28,738 nt of DNA from a virus. The stretch is taken from positions 1 to 28,738 of IMG/VR virus record IMGVR_UViG_3300033816_000375, one strand, 5' to 3'. The notes below the pieces were generated by a model that saw nothing but the letters and a program-made list of their open reading frames with translations, was not told the DNA's origin and searched no databases. This document shows, in pieces, positions 1 through 7,017 of this stretch. Every line of letters begins with the position of its first letter. Position 1 is the first letter of the stretch. The position numbers and the translations under genes are program-made.

Positions 1-1991
1 CCTGGTGATGATTGGGCAAGGGCTCTTGCTTGGCTGGCTGCATTTCCGTATGCCAAGGCTAAGGCATCTACTGCAGTTTTTTCAACATTAAATGTAGAAA
101 GAAGTTGCTGATGAGAAGTATGAAGAGTATTTGTTTCTGCAAGCAATTCTGTTTGCTGATTAGTTAAGTAGTCAAACCCTCCACCCAAGACATTATTTTG
201 TCCATTAAGTTTAGCAATTCCACCACGAAGCATTGCAAAGAACTTAATTACGTTTGCAATACCGTTAACAAGAACACCAAATGTCATAAGTGCAACTGGG
301 GCAATTGCTCCAAGCACTCCGATCATAATTGTTATTACTTTCTTAGTTCCATCACTAAGACCATTAAACTTTGCTAAGATCTTTCCAACAAATTCAACTA
401 TTGGAGTTACTGCTTGTAAGAATGCTTTACCTACTGGAACTAATTCATTCTTTAAATTTTCCATGGCTTTTTTGAATTTAGCCCCTGTTGAATCTTCAAC
501 TCTCTTTAATTCTCGCTCAGACAAAATTGCTAATTCTTCAATTGATGCTCCAGCAAGATCTAGTGCTCTAGATGCCTGTGATCCATCCTTTACGATGTTA
601 CTAAATAATGTCGAGATTCTAGCAAACTGGAACTTACCAAATAGTTGTTCAATTGCTCTTGCACGGTTTAATGGATCTAGTGTGTCTAATGCTCTAGCAA
701 CTCCTACTACTGTACCCTTTAAATTTCCAGCGTTGTTGTCAACAATTCCCTTAATGTTAATTCCAAGATCTGCAAGGAATTCGCTAGTCTTCTTTGCTGG
801 GTTAATCATAGAAGCAAGACCAGACTTGAGTGCGTTAGCACCTTCTGATGCGTTGATTCCACCTTCCTTCATTGCAGTCATAAAGAATGCTAAATCTTCA
901 ACATCTCCACCAAGTTGCTTTACAACTGGTCCAGCCTTTGGAATTGCAATTGTTAAATCTTCAATAGAAAGAACAGTTTGGTTTTCTACGGCGTTAAGAA
1001 AGTTAATTTTTGATGCAAGTTGTTCTGAAGAAATACCAAAAGCATTTTGTAAAGAAATGGTGGTCTCAAGTGCTTGCTGCTGTTCTACTTGGCCAAGTAC
1101 GGAAAGTCGTGTTGCTTGAACTACTTGCGCTTCTAAAGCATCACCTTGCATACCCATCGCTGCAGCAGTTGCTGCCATTTCCATTGTGTCCTTTACGGCA
1201 ATACCGTATTTCGTAAACTCTTTACCTAGTCTTTGGATATTGGCAACTGCTTTATTTGTTGCATCTCCAGAGGTTGTTATGTCTCCATAAACTCTTGTAA
1301 ACTTAAGGACTGCCTCTTCCATTTCCATGAATGTTTTTGCTGCTGCAGAGCCAAGGATGGAAAGAGGAATTGTCAAACCAACCATCAACTGACGGCCTGC
1401 CCACTGAGTGTTCTTACCAAAGTTTAGGAGATTTGTTGATCCTTGCTTTAATAACTGATTCAAGAACTGTTGGCGTTGTGCAGCCATCTGAACTCTTGTT
1501 GCATAGTCAGCATACTTACCATTGGCCATTTGTAGATGCTTTGGAACTACCTGCAAAACCTTTACAAGGTCACCATTGGCATTGCCCAACTGAATGTACT
1601 GAGACTGAAGAAGTTTTACTCTATCTTTACGAGCACGGTTAATAATCTCACGCTCTTTTGCAAACATTCCCTTAAAGGTTTTTGTATTTGCCGTTGCTGC
1701 TGCTGCTGTATATCTAAAGTACTCTCGCATGGAGAGTTGATTTTTTTCAAGAGCCTGAGTAAAAGACCCTGTGCTTGTTGCTATTTCTTTTTGACTTGCA
1801 ACAAACTTTCCAGTCGCATTTATTGCTTGGATTAGTTGAGAATTAAGGCCCTTCTGGGCATTCATTGCTGCAACGTTACCCTGAGTTAGGGATTGGTTAA
1901 ATGTGCTTAATCCAGCCTGTAATTTACGAAGAGATGCGAGGGCTGCTCTGGTATCAAAATTAATACCAATATTAGAGTTTACATCAGCCAC
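1..1991 (-). CDS. Tail tape measure protein (N-terminal 663 residues; 3' end beyond the left edge)
   Basis: Sets tail length and is ejected with the DNA in siphovirus-like tails. The frame is open from a GTG start at 1991 to base 1, so the C-terminus is outside the window. GTG is chosen because an AAGAAGG ribosome-binding site lies 9 nt upstream, and the nearby ATG at about 1995 runs into TGA within three codons. Residues 1-150 look helical and coiled-coil-like. Residues about 230-420 match the TP901-type tape measure domain in pattern (for example GDVEDLAFFMTAMKEGGI and INPAKKTSEFLADLGI). A hydrophobic stretch at about 549-586 (IMIGVLGAIAPVALMTFGVL) is a likely membrane segment. It lies 18 nt after the short tail chaperone gene, the usual tape measure position. 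Confidence 0.93.
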   Translation of the reverse strand, partial: MADVNSNIGINFDTRAALASLRKLQAGLSTFNQSLTQGNVAAMNAQKGLNSQLIQAINATGKFVASQKEIATSTGSFTQALEKNQLSMREYFRYTAAAATANTKTFKGMFAKEREIINRARKDRVKLLQSQYIQLGNANGDLVKVLQVVPKHLQMANGKYADYATRVQMAAQRQQFLNQLLKQGSTNLLNFGKNTQWAGRQLMVGLTIPLSILGSAAAKTFMEMEEAVLKFTRVYGDITTSGDATNKAVANIQRLGKEFTKYGIAVKDTMEMAATAAAMGMQGDALEAQVVQATRLSVLGQVEQQQALETTISLQNAFGISSEQLASKINFLNAVENQTVLSIEDLTIAIPKAGPVVKQLGGDVEDLAFFMTAMKEGGINASEGANALKSGLASMINPAKKTSEFLADLGINIKGIVDNNAGNLKGTVVGVARALDTLDPLNRARAIEQLFGKFQFARISTLFSNIVKDGSQASRALDLAGASIEELAILSERELKRVEDSTGAKFKKAMENLKNELVPVGKAFLQAVTPIVEFVGKILAKFNGLSDGTKKVITIMIGVLGAIAPVALMTFGVLVNGIANVIKFFAMLRGGIAKLNGQNNVLGGGFDYLTNQQTELLAETNTLHTSHQQLLSTFNVEKTAVDALALAYGNAASQARALAQSSP

Positions 1992-2009
1992 TCATTAACA
2001 CCTTCTTCT

Positions 2010-2333
2010 TTATTTGATTGAGTTTAGAAGACCAGTTGCATCTGCCAGTTTCATACCTGACGCTGCATCAATAATCTTATAGACTGTAGGAAGATCTAGA
2101 TTTTCCTCAATCGCCTCTCTGTTGTCTGCTACTGCAGGCAAATACTGCTTGAATGCAATCTGTACGCAATCTAGCAGAACGTTCATTGATTTTTCGTTAT
2201 CTTCTGCCACTTCTTGCAACTCATTAAACTTTTGCATAAATGGCTTTAGTAGTGAGATTTTTAGTGGTCGTACTTCAAACTTTGTTCCATCAATAAGATG
2301 TAGTTCTTCTTTGTCTTCAACTTTTGTAGACAT
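2010..2333 (-). CDS. Tail assembly chaperone, short form (gpG-like)
   Basis: A 107-aa protein directly upstream of the tape measure gene, where chaperones that coat the tape measure during tail assembly are encoded. It is a clear paralogue of the N-terminal domain of the preceding gene: both carry a GPLKI/RPLKI-type motif, then L-DC-IA-KQY, then NLDLPT-Y-(I/V)-D-A(S/A)G-K. It stops just after this shared domain, so it corresponds to lambda gpG rather than gpGT. It has its own extended -10 promoter and a strong AAGGAGG site 5 nt before the ATG. The palindrome CCTTATAAGG (2341-2350) overlaps that ribosome-binding site. I saw no frameshift site at its end. The assignment rests on position and paralogy. 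Confidence 0.8.
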   Translation of the reverse strand: MSTKVEDKEELHLIDGTKFEVRPLKISLLKPFMQKFNELQEVAEDNEKSMNVLLDCVQIAFKQYLPAVADNREAIEENLDLPTVYKIIDAASGMKLADATGLLNSIK

Positions 2334-2358
2334 TTATCCTCCTTATAAGGTTTAGTTA

Positions 2359-2367
2359 ATTATACCA
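2359..2367 (-). promoter_or_regulatory. Extended -10 promoter for the short tail chaperone
   Basis: TGGTATAAT on the minus strand, 25 nt before the ATG at 2333. The predicted transcript has a short leader with a strong Shine-Dalgarno site. No clear -35 hexamer is visible. Confidence 0.6.
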
Positions 2368-2388
2368 TAAGGCAGGCTTATTTTTTGG

Positions 2389-3069
2389 CTATTCGTAAAC
2401 CTCATAAGATAGGCCCAAACCGATTCCGAAACCAGCCCTTTCTGCATTCTTACCTTGCAAAGCCATGATATCGCTTCCATCTGTTGCCTTGCCTTTACTA
2501 AATACCCTGGCTTTCATATCTTCCCATTCATTACTTTTCCCTGATTTTTTATCTAAATCGATACCCTTCATTGCAGCAAAAAATTTTTTATCATTGTATT
2601 CTAGTTCTCTTTTTATTTCAAGAGTTGCAGTTAGTTCTGGCATACATAAAGACTCCTCTAGTTCTTCATAATCTTTCCATATTCCAAGAACAAACACCTC
2701 AGACTCTAATTTTGCTAAGTCTAAAGTCTCCCATGTAGAGCCACTCTCTACTGCCTGAGACTTTACAGGCTCTTCTGACTTTGAATTAATTTTAATACCT
2801 GCTGCAATATCTAGTACTTCATATATTGTAGGAAGGTCTAGGTTATCTTCAAGATCATCAACTGTTTTTATGTGTGGAGCATACTGTTTCATTGCAATTA
2901 GTGCACAGTCAACTAAAATAGTTATTGATTCACTGTCTGTTTTTGCTTCTTTGATTAGTTCAAACTGTTCTAAAAAATCTCTAAGATACTTTATCTTAAG
3001 AGGGCCAGCGGATATCTCTGTCCTGTCTACAAAGTAAAATTTTCTTTTTGGATATATGCTTGTTGCCAT
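2389..3069 (-). CDS. Tail assembly chaperone, long form (gpGT-like)
   Basis: A 226-aa protein. Residues 1-95 are paralogous to the whole of the following 107-aa gene (shared LDLPTIYEVLDIAAGIK-type block). Residues about 110-226 form an extra domain with the pattern W-DY-ELE-SL-MPELTA-LE-KRE and KKFFAAMKGIDLD, which resembles the T-like half of phage tail chaperones. In lambda and many siphoviruses the two forms come from one gene by programmed frameshifting. Here the long form is a continuous reading frame. The start codon has no Shine-Dalgarno sequence, but a TATACT box ends 6 nt upstream, suggesting a leaderless mRNA. A terminator precedes this promoter, so it starts a new transcription unit. 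Confidence 0.8.
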   Translation of the reverse strand: MATSIYPKRKFYFVDRTEISAGPLKIKYLRDFLEQFELIKEAKTDSESITILVDCALIAMKQYAPHIKTVDDLEDNLDLPTIYEVLDIAAGIKINSKSEEPVKSQAVESGSTWETLDLAKLESEVFVLGIWKDYEELEESLCMPELTATLEIKRELEYNDKKFFAAMKGIDLDKKSGKSNEWEDMKARVFSKGKATDGSDIMALQGKNAERAGFGIGLGLSYEVYE

Positions 3070-3075
3070 TATATA

Positions 3076-3084
3076 AGTATACCA
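3076..3084 (-). promoter_or_regulatory. Extended -10 promoter, leaderless, for the long tail chaperone
   Basis: TGGTATACT on the minus strand. Only the six bases TATATA separate it from the ATG at 3069, so transcription would start at or next to the A of ATG. No ribosome-binding site is present. Confidence 0.65.
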
Positions 3085-3098
3085 AATAGAAATAGAAA

Positions 3099-3124
3099 AG
3101 CCCAGACTTTCAAGGGTCTGGGCT
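3099..3124 (-). terminator. Rho-independent terminator after the tail tube gene
   Basis: A perfect 9-bp stem, AGCCCAGAC with GTCTGGGCT, an 8-nt loop, then TTTCTATTTCTATTT on the minus strand. It lies 18 nt after the tail tube stop codon and just before the promoter of the next gene. Confidence 0.85.
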
Positions 3125-3141
3125 AATCCTATTAAGTTGTA

Positions 3142-3807
3142 TTATACGAGTGAACGGTCTACGATCTTACCGTATGATGCGTCATCGTTTGGAAGAAGAC
3201 GGAATGATACTTCAAACATTGAAGCCTCATCACGCTTTGCTGATACTGTTACGCTCTCGATTGAAAGTGCACGGTATGCAACATAGATTCTTTCCTTTGG
3301 ATCTAGTGCAGAACCAGAACCTGGTCCTACTGCTACGATTCCACGCTCTAGTGGAACGTCACCAATATCTCCTGCAGACATTCTCATGTCTACAAGACCT
3401 GCTGTTGAATCATCTAGATCTGCGTCATCTCCTGCAATTGCTACTAGAAGGTTTTCTAGTGTTGCCTCTGCGAAAGATGTATTTAGGTTAACTGTCATAC
3501 CTTGCTTGAATAAACGAGCAACGTCGAGAAGTTGATCTACCGCTACTTCACCAAAATCTGGTTCGAACGCTAGTTCCAAACCATTTGATGTGTATCCGAT
3601 ATTTGTGAATGCATTGTCGTTAGACAATGTTTCCTTGTAGGATGTCTCTGATGCTGTTAGTGCTGGAAGGTCTGTTGCTGCTTGAGCATCAGTAATCTTT
3701 CCTGCATTTGCGCCAGATGATACCAATCCTAGTGGACCTGCATTATGTGTAAAAAGTGCTGCTGCACCCACGATAATGTTACTACTTGAACCACGGCTGT
3801 ATGCCAT
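3142..3807 (-). CDS. Major tail (tube) protein
   Basis: A 221-aa protein that probably polymerises into the tail tube. It sits between the connector genes and the tail chaperone/tape measure genes. Visible blocks are an N-terminal SRGSSSNIIVGAAALF, a middle ELAFEPDFGEVAVDQLLD, and a C-terminal RDEASMFEVSFRLLPNDDASYG, consistent with a beta-rich tube subunit. The start is set at 3807 (MAYSRG) because AGAGGTGAG lies 4 nt before that ATG. The frame could be read open further to 3852, but that extension contains the leader and ribosome-binding site. A strong terminator follows, as expected for an abundant virion protein. I do not recognise a specific family member, so the role rests on position, size and expression signals. 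Confidence 0.78.
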   Translation of the reverse strand: MAYSRGSSSNIIVGAAALFTHNAGPLGLVSSGANAGKITDAQAATDLPALTASETSYKETLSNDNAFTNIGYTSNGLELAFEPDFGEVAVDQLLDVARLFKQGMTVNLNTSFAEATLENLLVAIAGDDADLDDSTAGLVDMRMSAGDIGDVPLERGIVAVGPGSGSALDPKERIYVAYRALSIESVTVSAKRDEASMFEVSFRLLPNDDASYGKIVDRSLV

Positions 3808-3856
3808 ATATCTCACCTCTTTCATTTTATTAAAAGGGGGTTGTTTCCTCACCTTA

Positions 3857-3864
3857 ATTATACA
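3857..3864 (-). promoter_or_regulatory. -10 promoter element for the tail tube gene
   Basis: TGTATAAT on the minus strand, upstream of a leader of about 50 nt that ends in the AGAGGTGAG ribosome-binding site for the ATG at 3807. The TG abuts the hexamer directly instead of being one base away. Confidence 0.45.
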
Positions 3865-3873
3865 GGCTTTTTA

Positions 3874-4482
3874 TTAGATGTTTTTGTTCCAGATTAACTT
3901 GTTATCTACCTCTGTACAAACAAAATTGCCCTCAGTGTCACCCTGCTTGTAGCATGTGGCACCTTGATATACGTTTACTGGGTGCCAGTCGTAGTCGATA
4001 ATTATCTTGTTACCCGCATAAGTACGGGCTGTGGCAAAGTCAACTATATCTCTGGTCTCTTCTAGTTGGTAGATTTTGAAGTTGTGAAAGAACAGTGGTA
4101 GAGAGTTTGCGTCCCATTCACCCTCATTTTCTGCTGCCCATTCGTTTAGGTCTTTTGCTGAGTCATCCCCATTATCAAGCAGGTTGCTTATCTGTTGCTG
4201 AGTAATGATCATATTCTTTTGTGCATCGTCACCCACAGAATAAAAATAATACAAGAGTTGCTCACACTTAATATATGGGAAAGCCTCTCTTCTCATCTTG
4301 AACATTCTGTCGTATACTCCAAAGACACCGTTACTCTGAGGAAACGTGTTTATGAGATCGTCTATCTGGGTAGGAAGTGTAGGGAAAAAGTATGTAGTTC
4401 CAGAGGAACCAAAACTTGGACCAATCTTGGCTGCCAAATAAGCATTAATAATTGTTGGTGGATGATGAATTGCTGCTACCAT
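3874..4482 (-). CDS. Tail terminator/completion-type protein (by position)
   Basis: A 202-aa protein encoded just before the tail tube gene, the usual place for the tail terminator that caps the tube and joins it to the head. Its start ATG shares one base with the stop codon of the previous gene (TAATG), so translation is probably coupled. The N-terminus (IHHPPTIINAYLAAKIG) looks helical. The middle carries REAFPYIKCEQLLYYFY and the end is mixed alpha/beta. I do not recognise a sequence family, so the function is inferred only from gene order. It could equally be another neck protein. Confidence 0.5.
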   Translation of the reverse strand: MVAAIHHPPTIINAYLAAKIGPSFGSSGTTYFFPTLPTQIDDLINTFPQSNGVFGVYDRMFKMRREAFPYIKCEQLLYYFYSVGDDAQKNMIITQQQISNLLDNGDDSAKDLNEWAAENEGEWDANSLPLFFHNFKIYQLEETRDIVDFATARTYAGNKIIIDYDWHPVNVYQGATCYKQGDTEGNFVCTEVDNKLIWNKNI

Positions 4483-5156
4483 TATGCACCCACCCCTGCA
4501 TTAGCAACCCAAGTGTATCCAACTGAAATGCCCTTGCTTCTTCCTCTTGCTTTTCCTGCTCTTAAGTTTTTCTTATATACTTCTGGATTCTCAAGATATC
4601 GTGCAACTCCGCTAGTCCTTAAGAATGATTGTGAAAAATATTTATCAAAGAACAGGTCTAAAGTTCTTTCAAATCCTCCCTGTGCTGCTGCACCTCCAGG
4701 GTTATTAACTCTAATTGGTTTCTTTGTAAACACCATTTCTCCATCTTCTTCAAAAGACAAAACCTCTGAACTTTTTGGTCTAATCGTTACTGCAATACCA
4801 TTCTCAATAATTCTTGCTTTATCATAAAATGGTGTTTTTGATCCATCTTGAATTGATTCTGATTGACGAAAAGATGACTTAAATGATAGTCCGATATTGC
4901 TGGTTGTAAAGGATATGTCGTATAGTCTTGCTCCTGGGCTTCCTGTTCTGTTCCACTCATATATGTGGTGAAGCATCTCTGGATTTACCCTTGCATTTGA
5001 GTCTACGAACTGCTTCATTATTTCAACTGTGTTGACTCCTAGTGATCTTAAGAATGGGGTCTTTCCCTTTTGAACACCGTCTAAGAAACCAAAAGAATAG
5101 TTTACGATGTTGTTCATTTCCTTCTTAAACTTCTTAGAATTGTAGACTGGTTTCAT
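4482..5156 (-). CDS. Head-tail connector/neck protein (by position)
   Basis: A 224-aa protein in a run of four coupled connector genes. The start overlaps the previous stop by four bases (ATGA) and its stop overlaps the next start by one. The N-terminus is basic (YNSKKFKKEMNNIVNY), followed by a motif around PEMLHHIYEWNRTGSPGARLYD and a basic C-terminal tail (KNLRAGKARGRSKG). The arrangement recalls HK97 gp10-like or neck proteins, but it is longer than the usual 110-150 aa of that family. Only the general role is supported. Confidence 0.5.
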   Translation of the reverse strand: MKPVYNSKKFKKEMNNIVNYSFGFLDGVQKGKTPFLRSLGVNTVEIMKQFVDSNARVNPEMLHHIYEWNRTGSPGARLYDISFTTSNIGLSFKSSFRQSESIQDGSKTPFYDKARIIENGIAVTIRPKSSEVLSFEEDGEMVFTKKPIRVNNPGGAAAQGGFERTLDLFFDKYFSQSFLRTSGVARYLENPEVYKKNLRAGKARGRSKGISVGYTWVANAGVGA

Positions 5157-5602
5157 AGGTCACCTGACTGATTCTCTGATCTTCTAATAACTAACTTAAA
5201 TGACTCTACAACTCCGAAAGGGCCTACGAATGGTTCGCATGTTGCTATTTCAAAAAGAGTTGGCTTTCCAGATCTAACGCCAGAGGTTTCCATGTATATT
5301 AGATTTCCTTCTTGGTCTTTGATATCCGTTATTAATATGTTTGTTAGTGCATTTTTATTGTCTCTTGAAGATATTCTTATGTCTGATTTTGTTCTTCCGA
5401 CCAGTAGTGAGTTCTGAGTAATGTTAACATTTGGCTTTACATCCTCTTTGAATGCTGATCCACCTGATGAAAAACTACAGGCAAAGGTTCTATCTAAAAC
5501 CCATTGCTTTTTAATTGCTCCAAAGTCGCCCTGCTCAATGATTGGGTGATAAAGAGAGGCCTGCATTGGAAACATGAAGTCTGGAGTTTCGCAAACTGTC
5601 AT
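5153..5602 (-). CDS. Head closure/head-tail joining protein (by position)
   Basis: A 149-aa protein coupled to both neighbours by start/stop overlaps (TAATG upstream, ATGA downstream). It begins TVCETPDFMFPMQASLYHP and looks beta-rich (LVGRTKSDIRISSRDNKNAL and VESFKLVIRRSE). Small beta-barrel head-closure proteins such as SPP1 gp16 occupy this place, after the adaptor gene and before neck proteins. No diagnostic motif is visible, so the assignment is by order and size. Confidence 0.5.
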   Translation of the reverse strand: MTVCETPDFMFPMQASLYHPIIEQGDFGAIKKQWVLDRTFACSFSSGGSAFKEDVKPNVNITQNSLLVGRTKSDIRISSRDNKNALTNILITDIKDQEGNLIYMETSGVRSGKPTLFEIATCEPFVGPFGVVESFKLVIRRSENQSGDL

Positions 5603-6498
5603 TACAACACCCCAAGTTTTGTAATAGACTTAGCATACTTAGAAAGTATCTTGTCTACAATTATATTTCCTGTTCCTTCGAAAAGACCCTTATCAAACTG
5701 AATTCTGTATTGATCTGTGTTGTAAGAAGAAATAAATCTCTTGTAATAATCTAACTTTCCACACTCTAAATCGTGGACTAGCATCTCTGTTGCTCTGATA
5801 ATGTCTGATGGAACTGTTGTATATCCATACTCAACAGTTATTAGGTAGTCCCATGTTTTGCCAAACCCTCTATATACAAACTGTGGGTCCAAAGAATCCG
5901 ATGCTGCTGCTGGTAAAACTAGTGGAGAAGACTCTGCACGATTGATGTTATCAGAAGACTTTTCGATAATCGCCGTCTTGTCTGATGATACTTCGTATTG
6001 TCTATCTTCTACTAACTTATTGTTTTCATATACCGCTAAAACTTTTTTAACATCGTCCCAGATTGGAAGATAGTCGGCACCTGTTCCTGTAAAATGTAAA
6101 ACCTTTTTCTTATAATAAAATCCTTCTGGGATTATTGAGTCAATAATTGCTCTAGCAATTTCCTCATTTAATGCATAGGCTGCGATGTCTGATGCTGTTG
6201 TTGCTTTTGTTGATGGATCAATATACGGTCTAACTATCTCATAGGTTTCATCCTGCAAAATTTCTTCATCTGATGCACCAAGATCTTTAACAATCTCAAC
6301 TCTGTATGAAGAGTCGTACTTTCCTGGCAAAGAAATCTCTAATGTTTCTCCAGAAGAAGACTCTGTAAAAGTTGATGTTGAAATTGAAAGGTCCGCCATA
6401 TCCGTTATGGTAACAGTTATATCTGCATCTGTAACTCCCGCTGGAATTACAAAATTAACAGGCACTTCTGCATATGGCGAAACTCTCAATATCTCCAT
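5602..6498 (-). CDS. Head-tail connector (adaptor) protein with an N-terminal beta domain
   Basis: A 298-aa protein. Residues 1-90 look like an Ig-like beta-sandwich (VPVNFVIPAGVTDADITVTI). The rest contains a helical stretch rich in conserved-looking positions (IIRATEMLVHDLECGKLDYYKRFISSY), the kind of region seen in gp6/gp15-like adaptors that dock under the portal. It is the first of four translationally coupled genes leading to the tail. It starts 6 nt after the previous stop codon. The role is inferred from position and this helical segment. The Ig-like part could be a surface or neck decoration. Confidence 0.52.
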   Translation of the reverse strand: MEILRVSPYAEVPVNFVIPAGVTDADITVTITDMADLSISTSTFTESSSGETLEISLPGKYDSSYRVEIVKDLGASDEEILQDETYEIVRPYIDPSTKATTASDIAAYALNEEIARAIIDSIIPEGFYYKKKVLHFTGTGADYLPIWDDVKKVLAVYENNKLVEDRQYEVSSDKTAIIEKSSDNINRAESSPLVLPAAASDSLDPQFVYRGFGKTWDYLITVEYGYTTVPSDIIRATEMLVHDLECGKLDYYKRFISSYNTDQYRIQFDKGLFEGTGNIIVDKILSKYAKSITKLGVL

Positions 6499-6504
6499 GC
6501 TGAA

Positions 6505-6927
6505 TTACCTTACAACCTTTTGTACTTCTTCGGTTGTTGCTAAGCGAACATGTGCACGGGTTAGCCACTTGTCTGCTTGATCCTTTGTTACAATATTAAC
6601 ACCCTTATAAACGGCTCCATTTGCCTCTTCCCAACGAACATTGCTTGTTGAGTAAATGGCGACCTTGTCTCCTAGGTCTTTTGCTGGCTTAATATTTTTC
6701 TTTGGACCATCTGCTGCCATTGATCCAATAGCACCTGTTTCTGTAAATCCTAGTGATTGAACTGGCTCTTCTGCTGGTGATGCTTCGACAACTGGTGACT
6801 CGACTGCTACCTCAACTACTGGCTCAACTACTGGCTCTGCTGGTGTCTCGACCACTGGGGCTTCAACGTGTGCTGGCTCTTCTACATTTTCTACTGAAAA
6901 TGGCTTGTTGTAATCATTATTTTCCAT
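6505..6927 (-). CDS. Head-associated protein with an acidic Pro/Val-rich N-terminus
   Basis: A 140-aa protein of two very different halves. Residues 14-60 are a low-complexity stretch of repeated PVVE/PAEP units, acidic and probably disordered. Residues about 80-140 form a compact domain (KVAIYSTSNVRWEEANGAV then IVTKDQADKWLTRAHVRLAT). It follows the capsid gene after a terminator and has its own promoter and an AAGGAGG site. Proteins in this slot are often capsid-decoration, head-completion or assembly proteins, but I do not recognise the family. Confidence 0.5.
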   Translation of the reverse strand: MENNDYNKPFSVENVEEPAHVEAPVVETPAEPVVEPVVEVAVESPVVEASPAEEPVQSLGFTETGAIGSMAADGPKKNIKPAKDLGDKVAIYSTSNVRWEEANGAVYKGVNIVTKDQADKWLTRAHVRLATTEEVQKVVR

Positions 6928-6945
6928 TGTATCCTCCTTGTTTGT

Positions 6946-6954
6946 ATTATATCA
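6946..6954 (-). promoter_or_regulatory. Extended -10 promoter for the connector operon
   Basis: TGATATAAT on the minus strand, 18 nt before the ATG at 6927. The gap contains AAGGAGG, so the transcript has a short leader with a good ribosome-binding site. It lies 12 nt after the capsid terminator stem. Confidence 0.62.
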
Positions 6955-6966
6955 TTAAAGTATTAA

Positions 6967-6996
6967 GGGGGACAGGAGAGTGAACTCCCGCCCCCC
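6967..6996 (-). terminator. Terminator hairpin after the capsid gene
   Basis: On the minus strand GGGGGGCGGGAG pairs with CTCCTGTCCCCC around a 6-nt loop, giving a 12-bp stem with two G-U pairs. It is followed by TTAATACTTTAAT, which is only moderately T-rich. It may be a partial terminator or a 3' stabiliser of capsid mRNA. Confidence 0.75.
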
Positions 6997-7017
6997 ATTA
7001 AAGGTACTGATTACAGA

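Noticed and set aside
463-1835. Several open frames on the plus strand opposite the tape measure gene
   Set aside because: They lie antisense to a long frame with clear TP901-like tape measure features and have no ribosome-binding sites or recognisable domains.
2367-2381. Hairpin ATAAG-GCAGG-CTTAT followed by TTTTT on the plus strand
   Set aside because: The stem is only 5 bp and there is no plus-strand gene upstream to terminate. On the minus strand it runs into the -10 box without a T-run.
2010-2388. Programmed frameshift between the chaperone genes
   Set aside because: The long form is already one continuous frame, and each gene has its own promoter, so no shift is needed.
3808-3852. 15-residue N-terminal extension of the tail tube protein
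   Set aside because: It contains the AGAGGTGAG site that belongs to the ATG at 3807.
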